This document shows positions 7,653 to 15,166 of a stretch of 64,000 nt of DNA, piece by piece; positions within the stretch are counted from its first letter, which is position 1, and each line of letters begins with the position of its first letter. The DNA is from Amnibacterium sp. CER49 (GTDB lineage: Bacteria > Actinomycetota > Actinomycetes > Actinomycetales > Microbacteriaceae). Under the pieces are notes generated by a model. The model ran no database searches. It saw nothing but the letters and a program-made list of their open reading frames with translations, and had not been told where the DNA came from. Both the position numbers and the translations under genes were made by a program. The stretch covers positions 310,001 to 374,000 of the forward strand of contig NZ_JARVWQ010000002.1 in assembly GCF_029846255.1 (NCBI RefSeq), given 5' to 3'.

Positions 7653-9236
7653 TCAGACGTCGATGAGCATCGGCTCCGCGGCGGCCTCGAGCCGCGGCTG
7701 CGGCACGGACGTGCCCGGCCTCGGCGTCGAGGCGACCGGCCCTGCGGTGCTCGGGGTCGAGGTGAGGCTGAGGCCCTGCGAGCGGCGGCGGAACACGACG
7801 CCTGCGAGCACCGCGCCGAAGGCGAAGAAGCCGGCGCACCACCAGAACGCGACGCCGTAGCCGTGCACGGCGGCGGCCGCGGCGACCGCCTTCGCGGCGG
7901 AGGCCGTCGCGGGCTGGTGCGCGGCGACGTAGTCCGTGGCGGCGGTCGCGGCGAGGGTGTTGAGCAGCGCCGTGCCGATCGAGCCGCCGACCTGCTGGCT
8001 CGTGTTCACGAGCGCGCCGGCGACGCCGGCGTAGCGGCGGTCGACGCCGAGCGTGGCGGTCTGCATCGAGGCGGGCATGATCGAGCCCATCCCGGCGCCC
8101 ATGAGCATCAGCGGCACGAGCACGTCCGGCGCGTAGGCGCTGTGCACGCCGAGGCGGGAGAGGAGCACCATCGCGGTGGCGGCGAGGGCCATGCCGATCG
8201 GCACGAGCACCTTCGGGCCGAAGCGCGGCACGAGCAGGTTCGTCCCGAGCTGCGCGGCGAGCACGAGCATGCCGATCATCGGCAGGAACGCGACGCCGGT
8301 CTGGATCGGGGAGTAGCCGAGGGTCGTCTGCACGTAGTAGGTGACGAACAGGAAGACGCCGAACATGCCGATCGCGGCGACCATCACCGAGGCGTAGGCG
8401 GCGCTGCGGTTGCGGTCGCGGAGGATGCCGAGCGGCAGCAGCGGGTGGCCCGCACGGCGCTGCCAGGCGACGAACGCCGTGAGCAGCACGCCCGCGGCGG
8501 CGAGGAAGCCCCAGGTGGCGGGGGAGCCCCAGCCGTCCGACTCCGCGTTCGAGAAGCCGTAGACGAGGCCGAAGAGCCCGGCCGAGACGAGCAGCGTGCC
8601 GGGCACGTCGAGGCGAGGGCGCGGGCCGGTGCGCGGGGCGCTCGGCACGAGCAGGATGCCGCCGACCACGGCGACGACCGCGACACACACGTTGATGTAC
8701 AGGTTCCAGCGCCAGTCGAGGTCCTGCGTGAGCAGGCCGCCGAGCAGCAGCCCCACCGCGCCGCCCGCGCCGGCGAGCGCCCCGAAGACGCCGAAGGCGC
8801 GGGCGCGCTCCTTCGGCACGGTGAAGGTGGTGGTGAGCACCGCGAGGGCGGTGGGAGCGAGCACGGCGGCGAAGACGCCCTGCAGCGCTCGGGCCGCGAC
8901 GAGCAGACCGAAGCTCTGCGCGGCGCCGCCGAGCGCGGAGGCGAGGGCGAAGCCGACGAGCCCGAGCAAGAAGGTGCGCTTGCGGCCGATCAGGTCGGAG
9001 AGGCGGCCGCCGAGCAGCAGCAGGCTGCCGAAGGCGAGCGAGTAGGCGGTGACGATCCACTGGCGGTCGCCGTCGCCGAAGCCGAGGTCGGCCTGGGCCG
9101 ACGGGAGCGCGATGTTCACGACGGTGGCGTCGAGCACGACCATGAGCTGGGCGAGCGCCACGACGGCGAGCGTCCACCAGCGGCGGTTCGAGGGCTGCGG
9201 GGCTCCGGCGGAAGCGGGGGGTTGGAGCGAGGTCAT
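7653..9236 (-). CDS. MFS multidrug efflux transporter, DHA2 (EmrB/QacA) family
   Basis: This 527-residue, 14-helix major facilitator pumps drugs or metabolites out using the proton gradient. Motif A is visible as G-R-L-S-D-L-I-G-R-K-R after helix 2, and the N-terminal helix has the L-D-A-T-V-V-N-I-A-L-P motif typical of DHA2 pumps. It is divergent from a TetR regulator, with a palindrome inside the promoter spacer, so it is probably repressed by that regulator and induced by a substrate. The ATG at 9236 lies 8 bases from a TATAGT -10 box and has no ribosome-binding site, indicating a leaderless or nearly leaderless transcript. Confidence 0.92.
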   Translation of the reverse strand: MTSLQPPASAGAPQPSNRRWWTLAVVALAQLMVVLDATVVNIALPSAQADLGFGDGDRQWIVTAYSLAFGSLLLLGGRLSDLIGRKRTFLLGLVGFALASALGGAAQSFGLLVAARALQGVFAAVLAPTALAVLTTTFTVPKERARAFGVFGALAGAGGAVGLLLGGLLTQDLDWRWNLYINVCVAVVAVVGGILLVPSAPRTGPRPRLDVPGTLLVSAGLFGLVYGFSNAESDGWGSPATWGFLAAAGVLLTAFVAWQRRAGHPLLPLGILRDRNRSAAYASVMVAAIGMFGVFLFVTYYVQTTLGYSPIQTGVAFLPMIGMLVLAAQLGTNLLVPRFGPKVLVPIGMALAATAMVLLSRLGVHSAYAPDVLVPLMLMGAGMGSIMPASMQTATLGVDRRYAGVAGALVNTSQQVGGSIGTALLNTLAATAATDYVAAHQPATASAAKAVAAAAAVHGYGVAFWWCAGFFAFGAVLAGVVFRRRSQGLSLTSTPSTAGPVASTPRPGTSVPQPRLEAAAEPMLIDV

Positions 9237-9244
9237 GCTCGAAG

Positions 9245-9268
9245 ACTATACGGAACTGTCAGGTTCCG
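9245..9268 (-). promoter_or_regulatory. MFS promoter with TetR-type operator
   Basis: On the minus strand TATAGT (9245-9250) is a good -10 box. Directly upstream, an 18-base perfect inverted repeat, CGGAAC-N6-GTTCCG (9251-9268), fills the -35/-10 spacer. That is the classic position for a TetR repressor. A related AGTTCC-TGAAC element lies at about 9278-9288. Confidence 0.7.
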
Positions 9269-9342
9269 GATATGACCAGTTCCTGAACGTGTCCGTGTCG
9301 CAATATGGTATGATCGGGCCCGAGATGGAGGAGACGTCCGCG

Positions 9343-9996
9343 ATGACGCAGACCGATCAGGTGCTCGGCCCCGATGAGGTCGCGGCAGACCAGCCCGGCC
9401 GGCCGGGCCGCAAGCGGGACCACTCCCGCGATCCCGAGATCCTCGCCGCCGCCGTCGACGTGCTCGCCGAATGCGGGTACGACGGCATGACCGTCGACAT
9501 GGTCGCCACGCGCGCGAAGGCAGGCAAGGCCACCGTCTACCGCCGCTGGCCCTCGAAGGCCGAACTCGTGATCGACGCGGTGGCGTGCATGAAGCAGGCG
9601 CCGTCGACCCTCGAGGAGCTGCCCGACACCGGCACGCTCCGCGGCGACCTCGTCGCCCTGATCCGGCCGCATTCGCTCGACGACGCGCAGCGCAAGGCGC
9701 AGGTCATGGGCGGGCTCGTCTCGATGCTGTCCCGCGACCCGCATCTCGCCGACGCGGTCAACGAGGCCATCGTCGAGCCCCGTGCCCGCGTGAACCGCCT
9801 GCTCATGGAGCGCGCCCGCGACCGCGGCGAGATCGCCCCGGGCACCGACATCGACACGGTGGCGCACATCGCCCCGTCCATGACCGCGTTCCGCACCATC
9901 GTCCAGCGCAAGCCGGTCGACCGCGACTGGGCGCTGTCCATCATCGACGGCGTGGTGCTGCCGGCGCTCGGTCTGGCGCCGGGCGAGCCGCGCTGA
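9343..9996 (+). CDS. TetR/AcrR family transcriptional regulator
   Basis: This 217-residue protein has an N-terminal helix-turn-helix at about residues 28-75 (I-L-A-A-A-V-D-V-L...A-T-V-Y-R-R-W-P-S-K) and a ligand-binding C-terminal domain of the TetR_C_11 type. It most likely represses the divergent MFS pump and possibly itself through the palindrome at 9251-9268. The ATG at 9343 is preferred over in-frame ATGs at 9310 and 9325 because GGAGGAG sits 10-16 bases ahead of it. A TATGAT hexamer at 9309-9314 is a possible -10 box. Confidence 0.9.
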   Translation: MTQTDQVLGPDEVAADQPGRPGRKRDHSRDPEILAAAVDVLAECGYDGMTVDMVATRAKAGKATVYRRWPSKAELVIDAVACMKQAPSTLEELPDTGTLRGDLVALIRPHSLDDAQRKAQVMGGLVSMLSRDPHLADAVNEAIVEPRARVNRLLMERARDRGEIAPGTDIDTVAHIAPSMTAFRTIVQRKPVDRDWALSIIDGVVLPALGLAPGEPR

Positions 9997-10003
9997 CCGC
10001 CGT

Positions 10004-10543
10004 CTAGCCCCGGCGGATCCGCTCGGCGAGACGGAGGAGATCGAGCACGGCGCGGAGCCGCTCGTCCGGATCGGGAAGGGCTTCGAGCGGCTCGTCGAAC
10101 CGGGGCGCCGACGGCACGACCGCGCGGACCCGCCGTTCGAGCGCCGGGGGCACGCCGAGTGCGACGAGGGAGTCGAGGTTCCGGGCGAGCTCGAGCGCGA
10201 TCGGCGCCGGCAGGGTGCCGAGCTCGACGAGCACGGGATCGAGCACGTCGTCGCCGCCACGCGCGATCCGCCCGGTGAGGGCGTCGAAGACGAGGAGCGA
10301 GGCGGCGAGGGCGCCGGCGCCCTGAGCCAGCGCGCGCCGCGCGAGGTCGTGCGCCGCGGTGTCCTGGCCGAGATCGAGCCGCCGCGACGCCTTCGTGAGC
10401 AGGTTCGTCGCGGCGCGGAGCGCGACGTCCTCCTCGGCGCTCTCCCGACGGTAGGAGGCGCGGGTCGCCCAGCCGAAGGCGCTGCGGTCGAGGCGCTGCT
10501 CGAACTCGGCGAGGGCGCGCTCAGGATCGGGAGGGCCGGCCAT
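10004..10543 (-). CDS. Conserved-looking hypothetical protein, 179 residues
   Basis: I do not recognise this protein. It is soluble, predicted mostly helical and rich in Ala, Leu, Arg and Asp, without Cys or a membrane segment. It opens with P-D-P-E-R-A-L-A-E-F-E-Q-R-L. The reading frame is supported by strong third-position GC and by a start signal: the minus strand has TACCGT exactly 6 bases before the ATG. It is convergent with the TetR gene (7-base gap) and divergent from the GNAT gene. Confidence 0.6.
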   Translation of the reverse strand: MAGPPDPERALAEFEQRLDRSAFGWATRASYRRESAEEDVALRAATNLLTKASRRLDLGQDTAAHDLARRALAQGAGALAASLLVFDALTGRIARGGDDVLDPVLVELGTLPAPIALELARNLDSLVALGVPPALERRVRAVVPSAPRFDEPLEALPDPDERLRAVLDLLRLAERIRRG

Positions 10544-10549
10544 GGTGCG

Positions 10550-10555
10550 ACGGTA
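10550..10555 (-). promoter_or_regulatory. Leaderless-type -10 box (TACCGT) for the 179-residue protein
   Basis: TACCGT ends 6 bases before ATG 10543 and no ribosome-binding site intervenes. Confidence 0.5.
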
Positions 10556-10632
10556 GCGCCCGGGGAAGCATCGGCTGTCGATCCGTCCGGGGACTTGGAT
10601 ATCTTGACCGACGAGCGATGCGGGAGGCCGGG

Positions 10633-11166
10633 ATGACGGACCTGAGCACCGTCGTGCTGCGTCCGCTTCGCCACGGCGACGCCCCGGTGCTCGCGTCCTG
10701 GGGCCGCGACGAGGTCTTCCGGCGGGCGGCCGGATGGTCCCTGCCGGACGGCGACAACCACCTCCGCTACTTCGAGCGCGCGATCGAGGCGCCGAGGCGC
10801 GGCGTGACGTGGCTCGGCGCCGTGGAGGGCGAGCGCGTCGTCGGCGTCGTCGAGCTGACGCGGCTCTCGCTCAGCGAGATCGAGCTCGGCTTCAGCATCG
10901 GACCGAGCTCGAACTGGGGCCGAGGCCTCGGTGGCCGCATGGTCCGCGCGGCGCTCGAGCTGGCGGGGCGGTCGCTCGGGGCGCGGATCGTCCGGGCGAC
11001 GACCGAGGAGTCGAACGAGCGCTGCCGGCGCACCCTGGCGCGGGCGGGCTTCCACGAGGTCGATCGCGACGGCCCGACGCTCCGCTACGTGCTCGAGCTC
11101 GCGGCCTCCGGAGCGGGCGGCGCCGCCTCGGCGGCGTCCGGCGATCCGGCGGCGTCCCGGGCCTGA
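10633..11166 (+). CDS. GNAT family N-acetyltransferase (RimJ/RimL-like)
   Basis: This 177-residue acetyl-CoA-dependent acetyltransferase resembles the RimJ/RimL type. It opens V-V-L-R-P-L-R-H-G-D-A and has the acetyl-CoA loop region G-R-G-L-G-G at about residues 97-102, followed by the N-E-R-C-R-R-T-L-A-R-A-G-F-H-E-V segment typical of the family. The start at 10633 follows GGGAGG, and an in-frame ATG at 10618 lacks one. The last 24 or so residues are Ala/Ser/Gly-rich and read through the 3' end of the convergent DMT gene, an 82-base overlap. Confidence 0.85.
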   Translation: MTDLSTVVLRPLRHGDAPVLASWGRDEVFRRAAGWSLPDGDNHLRYFERAIEAPRRGVTWLGAVEGERVVGVVELTRLSLSEIELGFSIGPSSNWGRGLGGRMVRAALELAGRSLGARIVRATTEESNERCRRTLARAGFHEVDRDGPTLRYVLELAASGAGGAASAASGDPAASRA

Positions 11167-12071
11167 TCGGGCTGCGGCTCGTCGATCGGCGTCGGCGGGT
11201 TGCGCGCCATGAGCAGGACGCCGCCGATCGCCACCGCCTCGGCGACCGCGAAGACGACGAAGCTCCACGGCGGGGCGCCCCGCGCCTCGTCGAGCAGCCC
11301 GATGCCGACCGACACGGCGACGAGCGGATCGATGACGGTGAGCGCCGCGACGACGATGTCGGGGGAGCCCGAGCCGTAGGCGATCTGCACGAGCGAGATG
11401 CCCGCGAGCCCCGCGACCGCCGCCGCAGCGACGACGAGCAGCGTGAACGGCGTGGTCGGGTCGACGAGGCTCCCGTGGTGCAGCGAGGCGCCCGCGCGGT
11501 CGAGCACGATCTTCATGAGGGTGGCGACGAAGCCGAAGCAGACGCCGCCGCCGAGCGCGAAGGCGAGCGGCGGCATCCGCTTCCGTCCGACGAGCCAGCC
11601 GACGCCGACGACGACGAGCACGGCGGCGAGCAGCGCGAGCACCGGCACGACCGCCGGGATGCCGGCGGGGGAGGAGCGGGTCGAGGCCGCGGCGGTGAGC
11701 ACGAAGGCCGTGATGCCGATGACGCAGAGCACGATGCCGACGACGTTGCGGCGGTGCAGGCGGGAGTGGTCGAGCGGGCGGCTGAGCAGGGCGGTCGCGA
11801 CGAGCGACAGCACTCCCAGCGGCTGCACGACGGGCAGCGGGGCGAGCAGCAGCGCGACGAGCTGCAGCACGATCGCGACGACGAGGAACGATGTGCCGAG
11901 CAGCCAGCCGCCGGTGCGCACGAGGGTGAGCAGCTGCCGGAGGCTGAACCCGGAGTGCACGCCCTCCGGGCTGCGCTCGTCGACCGAGCGCACCCCGCGG
12001 TTCTGGAACTGCGCCCCGAGGGCCAGGACCACCGCGCCGATCAACGCCGCGACGACGCCCCCGACCACCAT
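11085..12071 (-). CDS. DMT superfamily (EamA-like) transporter
   Basis: This 328-residue integral membrane protein has about ten hydrophobic segments arranged as two EamA-like halves. It includes a mid-protein L-P-V-V-Q-P-L-G-V-L-S-L motif and ends in a cytoplasmic Ala/Pro/Glu-rich tail. Such proteins export metabolites or act as magnesium or multidrug transporters, and the substrate is unknown. The ATG at 12071 has TAACGT exactly 6 bases upstream and no ribosome-binding site. The disordered tail overlaps the GNAT C-terminus on the opposite strand. Confidence 0.82.
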   Translation of the reverse strand: MVVGGVVAALIGAVVLALGAQFQNRGVRSVDERSPEGVHSGFSLRQLLTLVRTGGWLLGTSFLVVAIVLQLVALLLAPLPVVQPLGVLSLVATALLSRPLDHSRLHRRNVVGIVLCVIGITAFVLTAAASTRSSPAGIPAVVPVLALLAAVLVVVGVGWLVGRKRMPPLAFALGGGVCFGFVATLMKIVLDRAGASLHHGSLVDPTTPFTLLVVAAAAVAGLAGISLVQIAYGSGSPDIVVAALTVIDPLVAVSVGIGLLDEARGAPPWSFVVFAVAEAVAIGGVLLMARNPPTPIDEPQPDQARDAAGSPDAAEAAPPAPEAASSST

Positions 12072-12077
12072 GCGCCG

Positions 12078-12083
12078 ACGTTA
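12078..12083 (-). promoter_or_regulatory. Leaderless-type -10 box (TAACGT) for the DMT transporter
   Basis: TAACGT is separated by 6 bases from ATG 12071, with no ribosome-binding site between them. Confidence 0.5.
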
Positions 12084-12141
12084 GGCGCATGGGATGTGCG
12101 CCTGCCCGACGTGGTCGGCGCAGCCCGGGATCAGTCCGGGA

Positions 12142-12402
12142 TCAGTCGGGGACCTCGCCGTCGAGGTCGTCGCTCGCGAGGCGCTCGTTCGCCGGGCGGT
12201 TCGGCAGCGGCAGGTCCTCGTCGTTCACGGCCTCGCCGTCGCCGGTCGTCGGCGCCTGCTCGCCGGGCTCGCCGTACGTGTCCTGCTCGGCCCCGGGCCG
12301 GTCGCCCGATCGCTCCTGCGGGTCGGCCTGCTGCGCCGGCTGCTCACGGGGCAGCGCGCCGGGCTGCTCGATCTCGGGCGGGTGCTGCTCGGTGCTCGAC
12401 AT
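12142..12402 (-). CDS. Small acidic, disordered protein (86 residues)
   Basis: I know of no function for this protein. It is rich in Glu, Asp, Gln and Pro, has no Cys or hydrophobic segment and should be disordered. Its C-terminal part, D-L-P-L-P-N-R-P followed by D-D-L-D-G-E, resembles the C-terminal part of the 56-residue protein at 14035-14205 on the other side of the peptidase gene. The ATG at 12402 has no clear ribosome-binding site. The matching paralogue is the best evidence that the frame is real. Confidence 0.6.
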   Translation of the reverse strand: MSSTEQHPPEIEQPGALPREQPAQQADPQERSGDRPGAEQDTYGEPGEQAPTTGDGEAVNDEDLPLPNRPANERLASDDLDGEVPD

Positions 12403-12583
12403 GGCGGCAGCCTGCCGTCCACGCCGGGGAGCGGGATGAGAAGGCGGGATGAGCGGTCCGGATGAGCGCTGCGCGCCGAGCACCAGGCGTTGCCCCTCGG
12501 ATGCGGCATATCGGCGGATCGTCTGCGGGAACTAACGTCGACCCCGCGCGGAGGAACGGGATCCGCCGCGCCGGGGGAATTCG

Positions 12584-14020
12584 ATGAACAAGGGTCTGCG
12601 CGCGCTCGCGATGCTCGCCGCGGTGCTGCTGCCCGCCGGGATCGCGACGCCGGCCGTCGCCGCGCCGCTGCCCTCGGGCGCCGCTCCGTCCGACGCAGCG
12701 CACCACGGCACCGGCGCCGTGCTGCGTCCGGGGACCGCTCCGACGGCCGCCGCGCGGCCGATGGTCCAGACGGCGCTCCCCGCGTCCGTCGACCTCACCG
12801 CCTGGGCTCCGCCCGTCGGCGACCAGGGCGTGCTCGGTTCCTGCACCTCGTGGGCTGTCGGCTGGACGATGGCCGGCTGGTACGCGCGCAAGGCCGGGGT
12901 CGCACTCGACTTCGCACCGATGTACCTCTACTCGCAGGTGCACCTCGCCGCGACGTCCGACGGCGGCGGCCAGTACACGTCCGACGTGTACCGCGTCGCG
13001 GCCGAGCAGGGCATCGACCTCGCGGACGACTACCTGCAGGGCGCCTACGACTTCCAGCACGGCCCGACGGCCGCCGAGCGGGCGTCCGCCTCGCGCTACC
13101 GCCTCGCGCCGGAGGTCGTGCTCTACGCGGGCACCACCGCTCCGGGCGCCGCAGCCAAGCCGGCGATCGAGGCCCAGCTCGCCGCGGGACACCCCGTGCA
13201 CCTCGCGTTCCCCGTCTACCGGGCGTTCGAGGCGCTCGACGCCACGGACTCGACCCTCGGCGAGGCCGACGTGTCGGGCCAGCAGGTCCTCGGCGGTCAC
13301 AGCGTCGTCGCGCTCGGCTACGACGCGACCGGCGTCACGATCCAGAACTCGTGGGGCACCGAGTGGGGTGCCGCCGGCCGCGCGAAGCTCGACTGGTCGT
13401 TCGTCGAGGCCGAGAGCCAGGAGGCGACCACCACCACCGGCTTCGTCACCGGCGTCGGCGCGCAGCCCGTGCCGACCGCACCGACCGCGCTCGGCGTCCG
13501 CCGCGGCGTTCACGCCGTCACCCTGACCTGGCAGGCCCCGACGTCGACCGGCGGCTCCGCGATCACGGGCTACACGGTGACCGCGGGCTCGACGAGCGTG
13601 CCGCTGGCCGCCAGCGCGCGCTCGTACACCGTGACCGGGCTCGTCGCCGGACGGCCGACGGCCGTGACGGTGCGGGCCGTCACCGCGAACGGCGCCGGCG
13701 CCGCCGTCGTCCGCACCGTGGCCGCCGCGACCGCGCCGCTCTGGGGCGGCACGGTGCGCGTCACGAGCAGCGCGACGGCGCACGCGGTGACGCTGCACTG
13801 GTCGGCGGTCGGCTCGACCGGCGGCATGCCGGTGCAGTGGTACACGGTCCACCGCAGCGGCACCGACACGAGCGGCCGGCTCATGCCGGTCACCCGCACC
13901 TCCGCGGCCACGCGCACCTTCACGTTCGCGGGGCTCGTGAAGGGGCAGCGCTACACCGTCTCGATCCGCGCCGTGAACGCGGCCGGCACGAGCGCGCCGG
14001 TGCTGCTCAGCGTCGGCTAG
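12584..14020 (+). CDS. Secreted C1 (papain-like) cysteine peptidase with fibronectin III domains
   Basis: This 478-residue exported protein has a signal peptide ending near A-V-A-A-P (about residue 27). The papain-fold domain carries the catalytic set C87 in G-S-C-T-S-W, H239 in G-G-H-S-V-V and N255 in Q-N-S-W-G. Two fibronectin type III repeats follow (about residues 300-385 and 388-478). They probably anchor the enzyme to a polymer or surface while it cleaves protein. The propeptide between residues 28 and 66 is short. GGGGGA lies before the ATG, and TAACGT at 12533-12538 is a plausible -10 box, giving a leader of about 40 bases. Papain-type peptidases are uncommon in this lineage. Confidence 0.9.
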   Translation: MNKGLRALAMLAAVLLPAGIATPAVAAPLPSGAAPSDAAHHGTGAVLRPGTAPTAAARPMVQTALPASVDLTAWAPPVGDQGVLGSCTSWAVGWTMAGWYARKAGVALDFAPMYLYSQVHLAATSDGGGQYTSDVYRVAAEQGIDLADDYLQGAYDFQHGPTAAERASASRYRLAPEVVLYAGTTAPGAAAKPAIEAQLAAGHPVHLAFPVYRAFEALDATDSTLGEADVSGQQVLGGHSVVALGYDATGVTIQNSWGTEWGAAGRAKLDWSFVEAESQEATTTTGFVTGVGAQPVPTAPTALGVRRGVHAVTLTWQAPTSTGGSAITGYTVTAGSTSVPLAASARSYTVTGLVAGRPTAVTVRAVTANGAGAAVVRTVAAATAPLWGGTVRVTSSATAHAVTLHWSAVGSTGGMPVQWYTVHRSGTDTSGRLMPVTRTSAATRTFTFAGLVKGQRYTVSIRAVNAAGTSAPVLLSVG

Positions 14021-14034
14021 CGCAACCGCTCAGG

Positions 14035-14205
14035 TCAGCGCTTCGCGTCGTCCTGCTCGCCGTCGAGGTCGGTGCCGGTGATCGGCCCGCTCGCGGCCGG
14101 CATGCCCGGGAAGGGCAGGTCACCGTCCTGGCCGGCGGTCGGGTCCTGCAGCTCCTCGGGCTCCTCGCGCAGCGGGTCCTTCGGGTCGTTCTTGTCGCGG
14201 TCCAT
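14035..14205 (-). CDS. Small acidic protein (56 residues), paralogue of 12142-12402
   Basis: The frame runs from ATG 14205 to TGA 14035 and encodes M-D-R-D-K-N-D-P-K-D-P-L followed by a Glu/Asp/Pro-rich chain. The C-terminal module D-L-P-F-P-G-M-P, then D-L-D-G-E-Q, matches the D-L-P-L-P...D-L-D-G-E module of the protein at 12142-12402. GGAGGA lies about 9 bases before the ATG. It has no Cys or membrane segment and the function is unknown. The two related genes flank the secreted cysteine peptidase and are both on the opposite strand to it. Confidence 0.6.
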   Translation of the reverse strand: MDRDKNDPKDPLREEPEELQDPTAGQDGDLPFPGMPAASGPITGTDLDGEQDDAKR

Positions 14206-14260
14206 GGCGGCGATCCTCCGCCGTGCGGTTGAGCGGGCGGTGAGCGTGAGGAGGCGCCCG

Positions 14261-15088
14261 TCAGTCCGGGGTCTCGAGGGAGGCCCAGAAGCCCTGGATC
14301 AGCGTGCTGAGCGCCGCGGGCTGCTCGACGGGCACGAGCACGCGGCTGCGCGGCACCACCGCCGAGCGCGCGAACGGTGCGAGCGCGGCCGCGCGGTCGA
14401 CGTCGGCGCTGCCCCAGGACGGGTCGTCGCCGCCCGCGACGAGCAGCGTGGGGGCGTCGATCCGGGGGAGGAGCGCGGTCAGATCGGGCTGCCCGAGCAG
14501 GAAGCTCGACCCGGCGCGGGCGGCGCTGACTCGGCCGGCGAGCAGCACGGCGTCGAGCACCACCCCGACGCTCGAGGGATCCGAGCGCGCCTCGGGCGCG
14601 ACCAGGCGGTCGAGCAGCGCCGGGCCGACGGGTGGGATCGGGCCGAGCAGGAAGAGCCGTCGCAGCAGCCGGCGGAGGCGGCGGCGCTCCTCGCCCGCGG
14701 GCGGCTCGAGCGGCGCGGCGATCGCGACGAGGCTGCGGACGAGCTCCGGCCGATCCGCGGCGAGCGCGATCCCGACGGCGCCGCCCCAGCCGTCGCCGAC
14801 CCAGTCCACGGTCTCGCGCGGCGCGAGCGCCTCGAGCAGCTCGCCCGCCGCGCCCACCGCCGAAGCGAACGGCACGCGGCGCCTCAGGCGTGCGCTGCGG
14901 CCCGCGCCCGGACCGTCGACGACGAGCAGCCGTCGCCCTTTGAGCAGCGAGGGCAGCACGTAGCCCCAGCTCGAGCCGTCGGTGAAGAGTGCGTGCCAGA
15001 GCACGGTCGGCCTCCCGGCGCCGAGCGCGTGCACGGCGAGCTCGCCGAGCGCCGTGGGCACCCGCGTCGGCTCGAGCGTCCCCGCCAT
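14261..15088 (-). CDS. Alpha/beta-hydrolase-fold protein lacking catalytic Ser and His
   Basis: This 275-residue protein has the full alpha/beta hydrolase layout, but the nucleophile elbow reads G98-D-G100-W-G102 with glycine where serine is required. The loop that normally carries the catalytic histidine reads R-V-L-V-P-V-E-Q-P, with Val at the His position (about residue 250). The acid-loop G-G-D-D-P motif remains. It therefore looks like a non-hydrolytic member, perhaps a binding protein. I recall related actinobacterial proteins with Ala at the Ser position, so the loss may be shared by a subfamily. It lies 78 bases downstream of the C-N hydrolase on the same strand and may belong to that operon. 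Confidence 0.8.
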   Translation of the reverse strand: MAGTLEPTRVPTALGELAVHALGAGRPTVLWHALFTDGSSWGYVLPSLLKGRRLLVVDGPGAGRSARLRRRVPFASAVGAAGELLEALAPRETVDWVGDGWGGAVGIALAADRPELVRSLVAIAAPLEPPAGEERRRLRRLLRRLFLLGPIPPVGPALLDRLVAPEARSDPSSVGVVLDAVLLAGRVSAARAGSSFLLGQPDLTALLPRIDAPTLLVAGGDDPSWGSADVDRAAALAPFARSAVVPRSRVLVPVEQPAALSTLIQGFWASLETPD

Positions 15089-15166
15089 GCAGCCCGCCTC
15101 ACCTCGCCGGTGCCTCAGCCTGCCGCGCGGACCTCGGCAGCGCCAGCGCCGGGCGCGCGGCGATCG

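Noticed and set aside
9310-9342. Upstream ATGs (9310, 9325) as the TetR start
   Set aside because: The only good ribosome-binding site serves ATG 9343, and the extra residues add nothing recognisable.
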